From Bradyrhizobium viridifuturi (lineage in GTDB: Bacteria > Pseudomonadota > Alphaproteobacteria > Rhizobiales > Xanthobacteraceae), in assembly GCF_001238275.1 (NCBI RefSeq), contig NZ_LGTB01000033.1, positions 54,884 to 118,883 on the forward strand: DNA of 64,000 bases, given 5' to 3'. This document shows, one piece after another, positions 1 to 11,000 of this stretch (position 1 is the stretch's first letter; every line of letters begins with the position of its first letter). Under the pieces are notes generated by a model. The model had not been told where the DNA came from. It did no database searches and was given only the letters and a program-made list of their open reading frames with translations. A program made the position numbers and the translations under genes.

Positions 1-90
1 GCGGGCCTCATCGGCATTCATGCTGCCTGCGAATGCCGGCACGACCATCGCTCCGGCCGTGACGGCCCCCAACACCAAACGCGCAAGCAT
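1..90 (-). CDS. secreted hypothetical protein, 5' end only (runs off the window)
   Basis: Only the first 30 codons lie inside the window. The ATG at 90 has GGAG six bases upstream (97-100 on the complement). The peptide begins MLARLVLGAVTAGAM and then has a hydrophobic stretch ending AFAG, a typical Sec signal peptide with an Ala-x-Ala cleavage site, followed by SMNADEAR. The product is therefore probably exported to the periplasm. I do not recognise a function; the mature part is outside the window. Confidence 0.6.
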   Translation of the reverse strand, partial: MLARLVLGAVTAGAMVVPAFAGSMNADEAR

Positions 91-277
91 GAGCTACTCC
101 ACTTACGAGCGCGGGCACCCGCTCCTTGTTGAGCATGACCCCCGCTACCGACGCTTCTCGGCGTCTGCGCGAGGATACCCGGCCCCCCGGGATCATGCTG
201 CAAGCCTCTTTACCCGCTGCTTACCATACCAACAGTGGCAACATTGGAGCAGCTTCGTTGGTAAAGTCTGAACGTCC

Positions 278-1264
278 TCAGACTATTTTTACCACGATCC
301 GACCGCGGACCTGACCGCCGAGGATTTTGGCACCGTAACCCATGACATCGTCCAAGGCGATTTCATGAGTAATATCAGCAAGTTTTGCTTTGTCCAGATC
401 GCGGGCCAGGCGCTGCCAGGCGGTCCTCCGGAGCTCGATCGGGCACATCACGGAATCGATGCCGAGAAGGCACACACCCCGCAAAATGAAGGGCGCGACC
501 GACGACGGCAGGTCCATTCCGGCCGCCAGGCCGCACGCCGCGATGGCGCCGCCGTATTTGGTCATCGAAAGCAGGTTGGCGAGCGTGGTCGATCCGACGC
601 TGTCGACGCCGCCGGCCCAGCGCTCTTTCGCGAGCGGCTTCGGGGCACCTGACAGTTCGGCGCGGTCGATCACCTCGGTGGCGCCAAGCCCCTTGAGATA
701 GTCGGCCTCCGATATCCGCCCCGTCGAGGCGATGACGTGGTAGCCGAGCTTGGACAGCACGGCGATCGCGACCGAGCCGACGCCGCCGGCCGCACCCGTC
801 ACCACGATCGGACCGCTCTTCGGGGTCAGGCCGTGCTTCTCCAGCGCCAGCACCGACAGCATCGCGGTATAGCCGGCCGTGCCGACCGCCATCGCATCGC
901 GCGCCGAGATGCCGTCAGGCAGCCGGACCAGCCAGTCGCCCTTGACGCGGGCCTTCTCGGCATAGGCGCCGAGATGGGTCTCGCCCATGCCCCAGCCGTT
1001 GCAGACGACCTTGTCGCCCGCCTTCCAGTCGGGATGGCTGGATTGCTCGACCGTGCCGGCGAAATCGATGCCGGCGATCATCGGAAAGCGGCGCACCACC
1101 GGCGCCTTGCCGGTCAGCGCGAGGCCGTCCTTGTAGTTCAGCGTCGACCATTCGACGCGGACGGTGACGTCGCCGTCCATCAATTCCGCGTCGTCGAATT
1201 GGGTCAGTGCGGCGGTGGTACCCTTGTCCGCCTTGTCGATCCTGATTGCTTTGAACGTTGCCAC
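278..1264 (-). CDS. acuI: acrylyl-CoA reductase (NADPH)-type quinone oxidoreductase, MDR family
   Basis: 328-residue zinc-independent medium-chain dehydrogenase/reductase of the YhdH/AcuI group, which reduces acryloyl-CoA to propionyl-CoA with NADPH in the cytosol. The family call rests on full-length architecture: an N-terminal GroES-like part with LNYKDGLALTGK (about 42-53) and the Rossmann dinucleotide motif VTGAAGGVGS (155-164). The start is taken as GTG at 1264 because GGGGAG lies 8 bases upstream; an in-frame extension to 1327 overlaps the neighbouring gene and adds no conserved sequence. The gene follows the MFS transporter by 46 bp on the same strand, so the two are probably co-transcribed. 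The exact substrate in this organism is inferred. Confidence 0.85.
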   Translation of the reverse strand: MATFKAIRIDKADKGTTAALTQFDDAELMDGDVTVRVEWSTLNYKDGLALTGKAPVVRRFPMIAGIDFAGTVEQSSHPDWKAGDKVVCNGWGMGETHLGAYAEKARVKGDWLVRLPDGISARDAMAVGTAGYTAMLSVLALEKHGLTPKSGPIVVTGAAGGVGSVAIAVLSKLGYHVIASTGRISEADYLKGLGATEVIDRAELSGAPKPLAKERWAGGVDSVGSTTLANLLSMTKYGGAIAACGLAAGMDLPSSVAPFILRGVCLLGIDSVMCPIELRRTAWQRLARDLDKAKLADITHEIALDDVMGYGAKILGGQVRGRIVVKIV

Positions 1265-1310
1265 GATAAGCACTCCCCGTAATTCTGGTTTCGGGGGAGT
1301 GTTTAACCCA

Positions 1311-2555
1311 TCAGGCGGGCTGCGCAACCGGGCGGGCGACAGGCGCCTCGACGATCGGCAGGTTGATCAGCGCCGACAGCACGCCGAACAGCACCGACAG
1401 CCACCAGATCGGGGTGTAGGAACCGTATTGCTCGAACACGACGCCGCCGAGCCAGACCCCGAGGAAGCCGCCGACCTGATGGCTGACGAAGGCGAAGCCG
1501 TAGAGGGTGGAGAACCAGCGCGTGCCGAACATCAGCGCGACCAGCGCCGAGGTCGGCGGCACGCTCGACAGCCACAGCAGCCCTGAGACCGCGCCGAATG
1601 CAATCGCCGAGAATGGCGTGACCGGGAACGAGATGAAGGCAACCGTCGCCAGCGCGCGCGAGAAGTAGATCACCGAGAGCAGATAGCGCTTCGGAAAGAA
1701 GTTCTGCAGCCAGCCGACGCTGAGCGAGCCGACAATGTTGAACAGGCCGATCGCCGCGACCACCCAGCCGCCTGTCGTCGCCGGAATCCCGCGATCGGCA
1801 AGATAGGCCGGCAGATGGATGGTGATGAAGGCGAGCTGGAAGCCGCAGGTGAAGAAGCCGAGCACCAGCAGGACGTAAGAGCGATGGCCGAAGGCCTCCG
1901 CCAGCGCCGTCTTGAACGATTGCTGATCGGCGGGCGCCGCATCATTCGTCTCCGCGGGCGGCGTCGCCAGCGCGAGCGAGAGCGGCAGGATCAACAGCAT
2001 CAGCGCGCTGAACACGACGAGCGCGGTCTGCCAGCCGAAATTGTCGATCAGCGCGACGCCGAACGGCGCAAACAGGAACTGGCCGAACGAGCCGGCGGCG
2101 GTGCCGGCGCCGAGCGCGAGGCCGCGCTTTTCCGGCGGCAACAGCTTGCTGAACGCTGCCAGCACCAGATTGAACGACGAGCCCGACAGGCCGAAACCGA
2201 TCAGCACGCCGGCGCTGATGTCGAGCGACAATGAGGTGGTCGAGTAACGCATCAGGAGCAGGCCGGCGGCGTATAGCAGGGCGCCGACGATCATGACGCG
2301 CAGCAGCCCGAAGCGGTCGGCAATGGCCCCTGCGATCGGCTGGCCGAGCCCCCACAGCAGGTTCTGCAATGCGATGGCAAGGCCGAACACATCGCGGCCC
2401 CAGGCGAATTCGCGGCCCATCGGCTGCACGAAGAAGCCGAGACTGGAGCGCGGGCCGAAGCTCAGCAATGCGATCGCGCAGCCGCAGACGATGATGACGA
2501 GCGGCGTGCGCCAGCTGCCCGATGTCGGTCGAAGATCCCCTGTCGTGACGGCCAT
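1311..2555 (-). CDS. MFS transporter
   Basis: 414-residue inner-membrane carrier with about twelve hydrophobic segments. It has the major facilitator loop motif near residue 80 (GAIADRFG, the usual G-x-x-x-D-R-x-G form) and a glycine-rich GAGTAAGSFGQ segment in the first half. The start ATG at 2555 is preceded by GGGGAAG. It lies immediately upstream of the acrylyl-CoA reductase gene on the same strand, which suggests a small acid or CoA-pathway precursor as substrate, but the sequence does not fix the substrate. An ATGCA/TGCAT inverted repeat at 2617-2628, about 60 bases upstream, is a possible operator. Confidence 0.85.
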   Translation of the reverse strand: MAVTTGDLRPTSGSWRTPLVIIVCGCAIALLSFGPRSSLGFFVQPMGREFAWGRDVFGLAIALQNLLWGLGQPIAGAIADRFGLLRVMIVGALLYAAGLLLMRYSTTSLSLDISAGVLIGFGLSGSSFNLVLAAFSKLLPPEKRGLALGAGTAAGSFGQFLFAPFGVALIDNFGWQTALVVFSALMLLILPLSLALATPPAETNDAAPADQQSFKTALAEAFGHRSYVLLVLGFFTCGFQLAFITIHLPAYLADRGIPATTGGWVVAAIGLFNIVGSLSVGWLQNFFPKRYLLSVIYFSRALATVAFISFPVTPFSAIAFGAVSGLLWLSSVPPTSALVALMFGTRWFSTLYGFAFVSHQVGGFLGVWLGGVVFEQYGSYTPIWWLSVLFGVLSALINLPIVEAPVARPVAQPA

Positions 2556-2746
2556 GTCGTCTTCCCCCGCATCTGCCGCGCGGGGAACCGGCCCCGCCGA
2601 ACGTTACGGGGAGTTAATGCACATGCATGAAAACCCCAAGAGGCGGCGGAGAAAAATATTCGCCTGCAAGGCAGCCCTGCAGAATCCGAGAGGATGACGA
2701 GCGTCATTCCGGGGCACATCGCACCCGGAACAGGAGACCGATCGCG

Positions 2747-4243
2747 CTACCGCTTGGCGCTGGCCTGCTCGGCCGAGCTCTGGGCGGCCTCGGCGAGCTG
2801 CGCCGAGATCTTGGCGGTCTCGGCCGCACTGCCCCAGCTCGGCGCATCGCTGCCGTCGCCCCAGGCGCGCGGACGATAGAAGGTATGGACGCCGAACTTG
2901 TACATCTTCTTCATTTCGCTGACCCAGGACGGCCGCACCCAATAGGCGTGGTAGTGGGTCGAACGATCGACTTCCGGCAGCCACAATTTGCCGTCGAGCA
3001 TCGCCTTCGCGATCTTCTTCGCGCGGTCCCACATGTCGGGCTCGCGGACGACATCGGGGATGTTGTCGCAGGCAAAGGTGAACTGGCAGGCGTAGTGCCG
3101 GTTCTTGTTCTGGTAGACCACGCCGCATACCGTCTCCGGATATTTGCCGGAGAAGGCGCGGTTCAGCACCACCTGGGCGACCGCGATCTGGCCGCGCACC
3201 GCCTCGCCGCGCGCCTCGAAATAGACCGCCTCGGCGAGGCACTTCTCCGACTTGGCGCGCGACTTGTCGTCGAACAGGCCGAGCCGCTCCGCCGGCGTCT
3301 TGCTGTGCTGGTCGTCGGCATTGACCTCGCCCTTCGGCGCGATGCTCTCGCCCATCTCGCCGGCCTTGACCGGGCCGTCGGCATCGACCGGCAGCGAGGC
3401 CATCACCTTCATGTCGGGATCGGGCTGCGCCGCGGGCGCCACCACGACCGGCGCCTCGCCGGGCTGCCAGCGCTCGAGATTCTCGGGCGTGCCGAGCGAC
3501 GAGCCGAAGAACAGGCTGGCGGTCTTGAATGCGAACGGGTCACGCTCGTGCGTTGCATCGACGGGCGGCGCGGCAGCAGGCTTCGCGGGCGCGGGCTTCA
3601 GGTCGTCGAGCGGATTGGCCTCGAGCGACATCGACACGTCGTATTGCTGCGGCGACGGTTTTGCATATTGCGGCAGCGGCGGCGCGCGCAGCGCCTCCTG
3701 CAATTCGGGATCGAGCGGGGTGTTGTCCGCAATTGCGCTGCCACTCACCGCGGTCGCCGTCTTCATGCCCCTGACCGACGAATTCGACGTCGCGGGATCC
3801 TCGTTCGCCGGAGCCGTGGGCGCGGGCTCGGCGGGATCGACCTGGTCGGGCCGCCTGACGACGAGACGATCGCCCTTCAAGGTGCGATCGACCTTGGGAA
3901 AATCGGATGCCTGATAGCGCGGCGGCGACGCGGCAATCGGATTGCGCGTCACGGTGCCGGTGATGTCGACGTTCGAATTGTCCAGCCGTGCGAGCAGGAT
4001 CTGCGGATCCTGCGGCGCGGAGGTTCCGATCGGACGGCCGAAGCTGTAGGTCGCGACCTGGATCGAGCCGACCGCGGATGAGAAGACGCGCTTCTGCCAG
4101 CGCTCGGCGACGCCGGGCTGCCGGGCCAGGAGCGAAGCAATATCCTGATATCCGAGCTCGGTCGGCATCAAGGCGAAGATGCTGAGACCGAGACCGAAGA
4201 GCGCGAGACGTGCGCCCTTCGGCTGGTTACGCGACACAAACAT
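2747..4243 (-). CDS. SleB-type cell wall hydrolase (Hydrolase_2 domain), membrane anchored
   Basis: 498 residues. A single N-terminal hydrophobic segment (about 11-30) anchors the protein. A long Pro/Ala/Asp-rich, low-complexity region follows. The C-terminal third holds the SleB/Hydrolase_2 domain: AVYFEARGE with the glutamate expected for a lytic transglycosylase-like active site, then AVAQVVLNR and the HYACQFTFACD and RSTHYHAYWV segments. In the SleB family this domain cleaves peptidoglycan; in alphaproteobacteria it probably serves wall remodelling rather than spore germination. The ATG at 4243 is preferred over the TTG 15 bases upstream. The gene appears to be transcribed alone. Confidence 0.85.
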   Translation of the reverse strand: MFVSRNQPKGARLALFGLGLSIFALMPTELGYQDIASLLARQPGVAERWQKRVFSSAVGSIQVATYSFGRPIGTSAPQDPQILLARLDNSNVDITGTVTRNPIAASPPRYQASDFPKVDRTLKGDRLVVRRPDQVDPAEPAPTAPANEDPATSNSSVRGMKTATAVSGSAIADNTPLDPELQEALRAPPLPQYAKPSPQQYDVSMSLEANPLDDLKPAPAKPAAAPPVDATHERDPFAFKTASLFFGSSLGTPENLERWQPGEAPVVVAPAAQPDPDMKVMASLPVDADGPVKAGEMGESIAPKGEVNADDQHSKTPAERLGLFDDKSRAKSEKCLAEAVYFEARGEAVRGQIAVAQVVLNRAFSGKYPETVCGVVYQNKNRHYACQFTFACDNIPDVVREPDMWDRAKKIAKAMLDGKLWLPEVDRSTHYHAYWVRPSWVSEMKKMYKFGVHTFYRPRAWGDGSDAPSWGSAAETAKISAQLAEAAQSSAEQASAKR

Positions 4244-4483
4244 CGTACGCTCACGCAACGCTTACTGAGTGCAATCGAACGCGGTACATCCGCGCAATTC
4301 GACCTTTCCCGTTGCTAATCTGTTTAGGTTGCCGCGGAGTTAATCAGCGTTGCCCGCGCGCTACACTCAAGCGATCGCGCACATGTCGCGCGCCGCATCG
4401 CGCGCGTTGGTAAATGCGCCGCGCATGAAAGTCGTAAACATCTGGTCAATGGGAATGGTGAACGAGTCGTTACCCGTCCCTAG

Positions 4484-4551
4484 CCCGTCATTGCGAGGAG
4501 CGGCAGCGACGACTTGTCCGCCGAAGCCTTGGCGAAGGCGGAAGCAATCCA
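4484..4551. repeat. intergenic palindromic repeat, CGTCATTGCGAGGAG family
   Basis: Starts CCCGTCATTGCGAGGAGCG and ends GAAGCAATCCA. The same ends recur at 22607-22726, 26644-26730 and 37531-37618, so this is one half of a dispersed element. Confidence 0.7.
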
Positions 4552-4571
4552 CTGGTCTGCATATGGCACTC

Positions 4572-4676
4572 GCTGTCATCACCCGCGAAAGCGGGTGATC
4601 CAGTATTCCAGAGGCAGCAGTGCTTGAGCCGAGAGGCCGCGGGGTACTGGATCGCCCGGACGAGCCGGGCGATGAC
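4572..4676. repeat. intergenic palindromic repeat, GGGTGATCCAGTATTCCAG family
   Basis: Two hairpins joined by a spacer: ATCACCCGC/GCGGGTGAT around a GAAA loop (4578-4599), and ATCGCCCGG/CCGGGCGAT near 4651-4672. The layout with CAGTAT and TACTGG flanks is that of a common Bradyrhizobium intergenic element. Confidence 0.65.
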
Positions 4677-4734
4677 AACGGAGAGTGGACGCACTTCCTG
4701 ATGCAATGACGATGACTGCCGATCGCGCTCGGCA

Positions 4735-4769
4735 AACAAAAAAATGGCCGGGACTCGGTCCCGGCCATT
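4735..4769 (-). terminator. rho-independent terminator of ppdK
   Basis: Perfect 12-bp stem AATGGCCGGGAC/GTCCCGGCCATT (4743-4754 with 4758-4769) and a 3-base loop. On the minus strand it is followed by a run of T residues. It sits 25 bases past the ppdK stop codon. Confidence 0.9.
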
Positions 4770-4793
4770 GCAACCTCTGAACTGCTCGATCGC

Positions 4794-7715
<2,922 letters not shown>

Positions 7716-7806
7716 GTCAGACAACAATCCGGAAGGAGGGGTCGAAGATGCGCGCCTTACACCACTTTGGGGGGTTCCGCGCAAGCCGCGAAACCCCGCT
7801 TTCCCG

Positions 7807-7962
7807 CTACAGGTGCAGCCAGCGCAGCAGGCCCATTCCCACGAGACCGACGAAGATCAGGTAGATCGCGACGATGTAGTTGAGGAGCCGCGGCATGATC
7901 AGGATCAGGACGCCTGCAGCCAGGGCCACGATGGCAGGCAGATGCCCAGCGGTGATGGTCAT
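7807..7962 (-). CDS. DUF3096-type small membrane protein
   Basis: 51 residues, nearly all hydrophobic: two membrane segments with PRLLNYIVAIYLI in the middle, as in the DUF3096 family of tiny inner-membrane proteins of unknown function. The ATG at 7962 is preceded by GGAG on the coding strand. The gene lies upstream of ppdK on the same strand, but a hairpin (GGGGTTCCGCG paired with CCGCGAAACCCC, about 7771-7796) separates them, so co-transcription is uncertain. Confidence 0.75.
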   Translation of the reverse strand: MTITAGHLPAIVALAAGVLILIMPRLLNYIVAIYLIFVGLVGMGLLRWLHL

Positions 7963-8036
7963 TGAAGTTTTCTCCGGCGGTTTTTGGAGGAGCGAATCGA
8001 GCGGCAGTTTATCCGCTGAGGGGGTTCCCACATCAA

Positions 8037-8061
8037 GACGCCTGCACCGCCTGAGAGTTCC
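8037..8061 (-). promoter_or_regulatory. possible EcfG-type stress promoter for the DUF3096 gene
   Basis: On the minus strand GGAAC (8061-8057) is followed after 16 bases by CGTC (8040-8037). The alphaproteobacterial general-stress consensus is GGAAC-N16/17-CGTT, so this is one mismatch away. The gene start is 75 bases downstream. Short motif, low weight. Confidence 0.25.
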
Positions 8062-8196
8062 CGCAACTCACGAAAATTGCTCCAAATTGCCGCGTTTGTG
8101 GCGGCGGTTTTTCCGGAACATCACCACGTCAGATGCATTGGCTCGCCGTGCGCATCGGCGAAAGCTGGCGCGCATCGAAAAAGAATGGAGCGAGCC

Positions 8197-8565
8197 ATGC
8201 GAAACAGAATACTTGCCGTTGCAGCCGTTGCAGCCGTTGCTGCTGCGATCACGGTGCCGGCTGTTGCCGCACAGGCCCAGACCGTTGGCGTTGTCCGCGG
8301 TGGCCCGCCGGTTGCAGTCGAGGATGACGAAGGCATTGCAGTCGAGCAGCGCCCGGCATTCCGCGAATACATCGTGCGCGAGCGCGTGCCGAACTACACC
8401 GTTCCCGATCGCGTCGTGGTCGGCACCGTGCTGCCCGACGCCGGCGTGACCTATTACGACGTGCCGCAACGGTTCGGCGCGACGCCCTATCGTTACACCG
8501 TCGTGAATGGCGAGACCGTCCTGGTCGAGCCGCGTTCGCGACGGATAGTTCAGGTGGTCGAATAG
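8197..8565 (+). CDS. DUF1236-type secreted protein
   Basis: 122 residues. An N-terminal Sec signal peptide (MRNRILAVAAVAAVAAAI, cleaved near AQAQ at about 27) is followed by a small acidic/basic domain with REYIVRERVPNYTVPD and YYDVPQRFGATPYRY, the pattern of DUF1236 proteins, which are abundant in Bradyrhizobium and of unknown periplasmic function. The start is fixed at 8197 by GGAG six bases upstream; earlier in-frame starts lack a ribosome binding site. It stands alone and ends in a clear terminator. Confidence 0.75.
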   Translation: MRNRILAVAAVAAVAAAITVPAVAAQAQTVGVVRGGPPVAVEDDEGIAVEQRPAFREYIVRERVPNYTVPDRVVVGTVLPDAGVTYYDVPQRFGATPYRYTVVNGETVLVEPRSRRIVQVVE

Positions 8566-8640
8566 CGTAACGTCAGCGATAGCCTGAACGAACAGTCCGG
8601 GCGCCGCGCAAGCGGATCTGCGCGCAGATCGACCGGACCA

Positions 8641-8690
8641 GAAAGCCCCGCCCGGCCTCCCCACCGGGCGAGGCTTTTCTGTCTTGTTCG
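8641..8690 (+). terminator. rho-independent terminator after the DUF1236 gene
   Basis: Stem AGAAAGCCCCGCCCGG paired with CCGGGCGAGGCTTTTCT across a short CTCCCCA loop, followed by a T-rich tail on the plus strand. Confidence 0.8.
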
Positions 8691-8793
8691 AGATCATCGT
8701 GAGTTGAATCAGTCCCGCGTCAAACTTGCTGCACCTCTCCCGCTTGCGGGGGAGGGAGCCCGACACCTTTTCGGTTCATCAAGCTCCAGCGAT

Positions 8794-9893
8794 CTACGAT
8801 TTAAGGATCGAGAGCAGCGTCGAGGTCGACTTGTAACTCTTGATCGCGGCGTCCTGGAAATCCTGCGTCCAGTTGGCGGCCTGGCGTTCCTCCGCGCTCA
8901 TCGAGGAATACTGCTTGAGGATGCCGAGTGAGAACTGGCGTGGATCGCCGGCGGACTGGCTCTGCTTCAACGCATCGAGCACGGCAAGGCGCGTCCGCGT
9001 GTTGAGCTCCTGCTTGGCCGCGAAGATCTCCTCGCCGGAGAACTTCTTGTCCTGGTTCAATGAGATCGCCGACAGCGAGCGATTGTCGAGCGACGAGAGG
9101 TCGGCGAGCTGTCCGGTCTTGCGCCCGGAATCATAGACCAGTTCCTTGCCGTTCTTCGCCGCCTCGCTCTTCTGCCGATCGAGGAAGGCGCGCACGTCGC
9201 TCGCCACGCTGGAGAAGTCGCGCGTGTTGCCCGTCGTAGGCGACGTGGTCCCGGCCAGCGCGGCGGCGATCGGATCGCCCGTGATCCCGCTTGGCGCTGT
9301 GTTCGGGTCCTGCTGGGTCGCCTGAACACCCTTCAACACCGCGGCGCGCTGGTTGGCCCAGGTCGCGGTCGCTTTCTCCTCGTCGCTGGCGCCGTCGAGC
9401 CAGTCGAGCGCCGCCTTGTAGCTGACGCTGTAGTCGCCGGTCAGCCGCGTGGTCGCAAGCGACGGCGCCAGGGCCTTGTCGAAGCGCTGCTTCAGTTCGG
9501 TGGCGGCAACCGCCTGTTCATCCGGCGTGAACTTGCCGCCATTGTTGGTCGAGATCGCAAACAGCGAGCGGCGATCCAGGGTCGAGAGATCGATCGTGGT
9601 CTTGCCGTCGACGATCGGCTTCTTCACGCCGGCGACCGTGTAGAGCCGGTCGAGCGTGACGCGCGCGTCATTGGTGACGGTCGCGAAATCCGGCAACGGT
9701 GCTTGGCGAGTTGCGCGCGGGCGGCGTCCGACAGCGTGAGGTTGGTTGCAGCGCCCGGGGTCGAGGATGCCGAGAGATCGCCGGCGGTGCCGTCGCCCGA
9801 CAAGGTCGCGGCCAGCGAGGGCGTCGCGGCGGCCCGCGCATAGGCCGAGCCATATTGGGCGTAGGGATTGGGCGAGGTGCCGATCGAGGTCAT
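8794..9893 (-). CDS. hypothetical protein with two homologous repeat units (frameshifted near 9702)
   Basis: The true start is ATG at 9893 (MTSIGTSPNPYAQYGSAYAR). The frame breaks after DAARAQLAK and continues one frame over as PLPDFATVTNDARV to the stop at 8794. Restoring one G (AAG-GCA instead of AAGCA) gives 366 residues. The chain holds two units: DFATVTNDARVTLDRLY...LSTLDRRSLFAIS and DFSSVASDVRAFLDRQ...LSSLDNRSLSAIS, each followed by a helix-rich segment (KFTPDEQAVAAT and KFSGEEIFAAKQ). No signal peptide. I do not recognise the family. The K-F-[TS]-x-[DE]-E segments recall EF-hand-like helices but lack a full calcium loop. Confidence 0.6.
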
Positions 9894-10029
9894 CGGGGAG
9901 GTCCCTGCATTGGCGCGAGGGGCGATTTCTTAAGAAATCGTTGATCCGGCGCGACCTTCGCAGGGCGTGGTTAACAAATTGCAAATTGTGTAAATGTTTC
10001 CCGATCGAAACGAACGCCGCACCGATCCG

Positions 10030-10401
10030 TCAGATATCCGCCACCCAGCCGTGGCGGCGCTGCTTGTAGACCGCGACGGAAGGCGCCGGAAAATCCGGGT
10101 CCGCGAACGCTCCGACCGCGACCGCGATGAGATGGGGCATCCGCGCCGGCTCCCAATAGACCGACGATCCGCAATTCGGGCAGAAATGGAACAGCACGGA
10201 GGAGCCGCTGTCACCAGGCCTGGTGTATTGCCGCGCCTCGCCCTGCGGCTCGACATCGGCACGACCGAAGAAGGCGGCGATGCCGTAGGTGCTGCCGGTT
10301 CGCTTCTGACAGTCCAGGCAATGGCAGAGCGCCACCGTGGCCGGTTCGCTATGACAGGTCACGCGAAGCTGTCCGCAGGCGCATGTCGCAAGCCGCGTCA
10401 T
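10030..10401 (-). CDS. GFA family (Mss4-like, zinc-binding) protein
   Basis: 123 residues with the cysteine pattern of the glutathione-dependent formaldehyde-activating (GFA) fold: CACGQL at 7-12, CHCLDCQ in the middle and CPNCGSS near residue 75, together giving two zinc sites. Members act on, or were named for, S-hydroxymethylglutathione, but most are uncharacterised. The ATG at 10401 is chosen because AGGAGG lies five bases upstream. That AGGAGG overlaps the last codons of the preceding methyltransferase gene, whose TGA ends two bases before the ATG, so translation is probably coupled. Confidence 0.8.
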   Translation of the reverse strand: MTRLATCACGQLRVTCHSEPATVALCHCLDCQKRTGSTYGIAAFFGRADVEPQGEARQYTRPGDSGSSVLFHFCPNCGSSVYWEPARMPHLIAVAVGAFADPDFPAPSVAVYKQRRHGWVADI

Positions 10402-10403
10402 CG

Positions 10404-10997
10404 TCACCTCCTCTTGCTGGCGACCAGACGGTGAATGACCTTGCCGGAGGACGCGCTGACGACTTCCGCGTCGAGCAGGAATTCGGCCACCGCCAACTCG
10501 GTCCGCACCAGCGCGGTATCGAATGCCGCGTAGAGCCGGCCGTGCGCATCGCGCGCATCGTCACCTTTGGTCACGCGCCAGCTCAGGTAGAAAATACCGC
10601 CGGGCTTCACGACGTCGAACATGCGCCGGACGGACGGCGCGATCAGCTCGTGATCGAGATGCATGATCACGGTCTCGCACAGCACATTGTCAAATCTGTC
10701 GGCGGCTATTCCGGATAGCGCGGGCAATTCGGCGTGCGTAAAGCGCAGCGCCGGATAGCGGGCGCGCGCTTCCGCAAGCAGTCCCTCGGAGGCGTCAAAA
10801 CCTTCGGCCGGAAAGCCATTGGCGTTGAGCCATGCCACCTCGCGGCCGCTGCCGCAGCCGATATCGGCGGTCGCGCCGCCCTTGATGAAGAATTGCCCGA
10901 CGATCTCCTGCAAATCGAGTGGCGCCGGCTGGTCGTGCCAGTCCTCCGCAAACGCCGCCGCCTCCTTGTCGTAAGCGGCCAGCGTTGCGCGGTCCAT
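10404..10997 (-). CDS. class I SAM-dependent methyltransferase
   Basis: 197 residues. Motif I of the Rossmann-type SAM fold is ATADIGCGSGREVAWL (about 42-57), followed by the acidic EGFDASEG loop and VVKPGGIFYLSWR (post-motif region). This is a soluble cytosolic methyltransferase; the substrate cannot be told from sequence. Its start lies 3 bases past the glyS stop and its stop is next to the GFA gene start, so it is the third gene of a tight glyQ-glyS-methyltransferase-GFA run. Confidence 0.8.
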   Translation of the reverse strand: MDRATLAAYDKEAAAFAEDWHDQPAPLDLQEIVGQFFIKGGATADIGCGSGREVAWLNANGFPAEGFDASEGLLAEARARYPALRFTHAELPALSGIAADRFDNVLCETVIMHLDHELIAPSVRRMFDVVKPGGIFYLSWRVTKGDDARDAHGRLYAAFDTALVRTELAVAEFLLDAEVVSASSGKVIHRLVASKRR

Positions 10998-11000
10998 CGG

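Larger units (their letters stand above)
4244..4793. other. intergenic region between ppdK and sleB
   Basis: 550 bases without a supportable gene. The right end (in minus-strand terms, the left of the sequence) holds the sleB leader. The middle holds two Bradyrhizobium-type palindromic repeats (4484-4551 and 4572-4676), and the part next to ppdK holds a strong rho-independent terminator (4735-4769). Open frames here run through the repeats and lack conserved sequence. Confidence 0.7.

Noticed and set aside
7771..7796. Hairpin between the DUF3096 gene and ppdK as a terminator
   Set aside because: The stem is good but on the minus strand it is followed by CCCAAAG without a T-run, so I mention it only in the gene entry.
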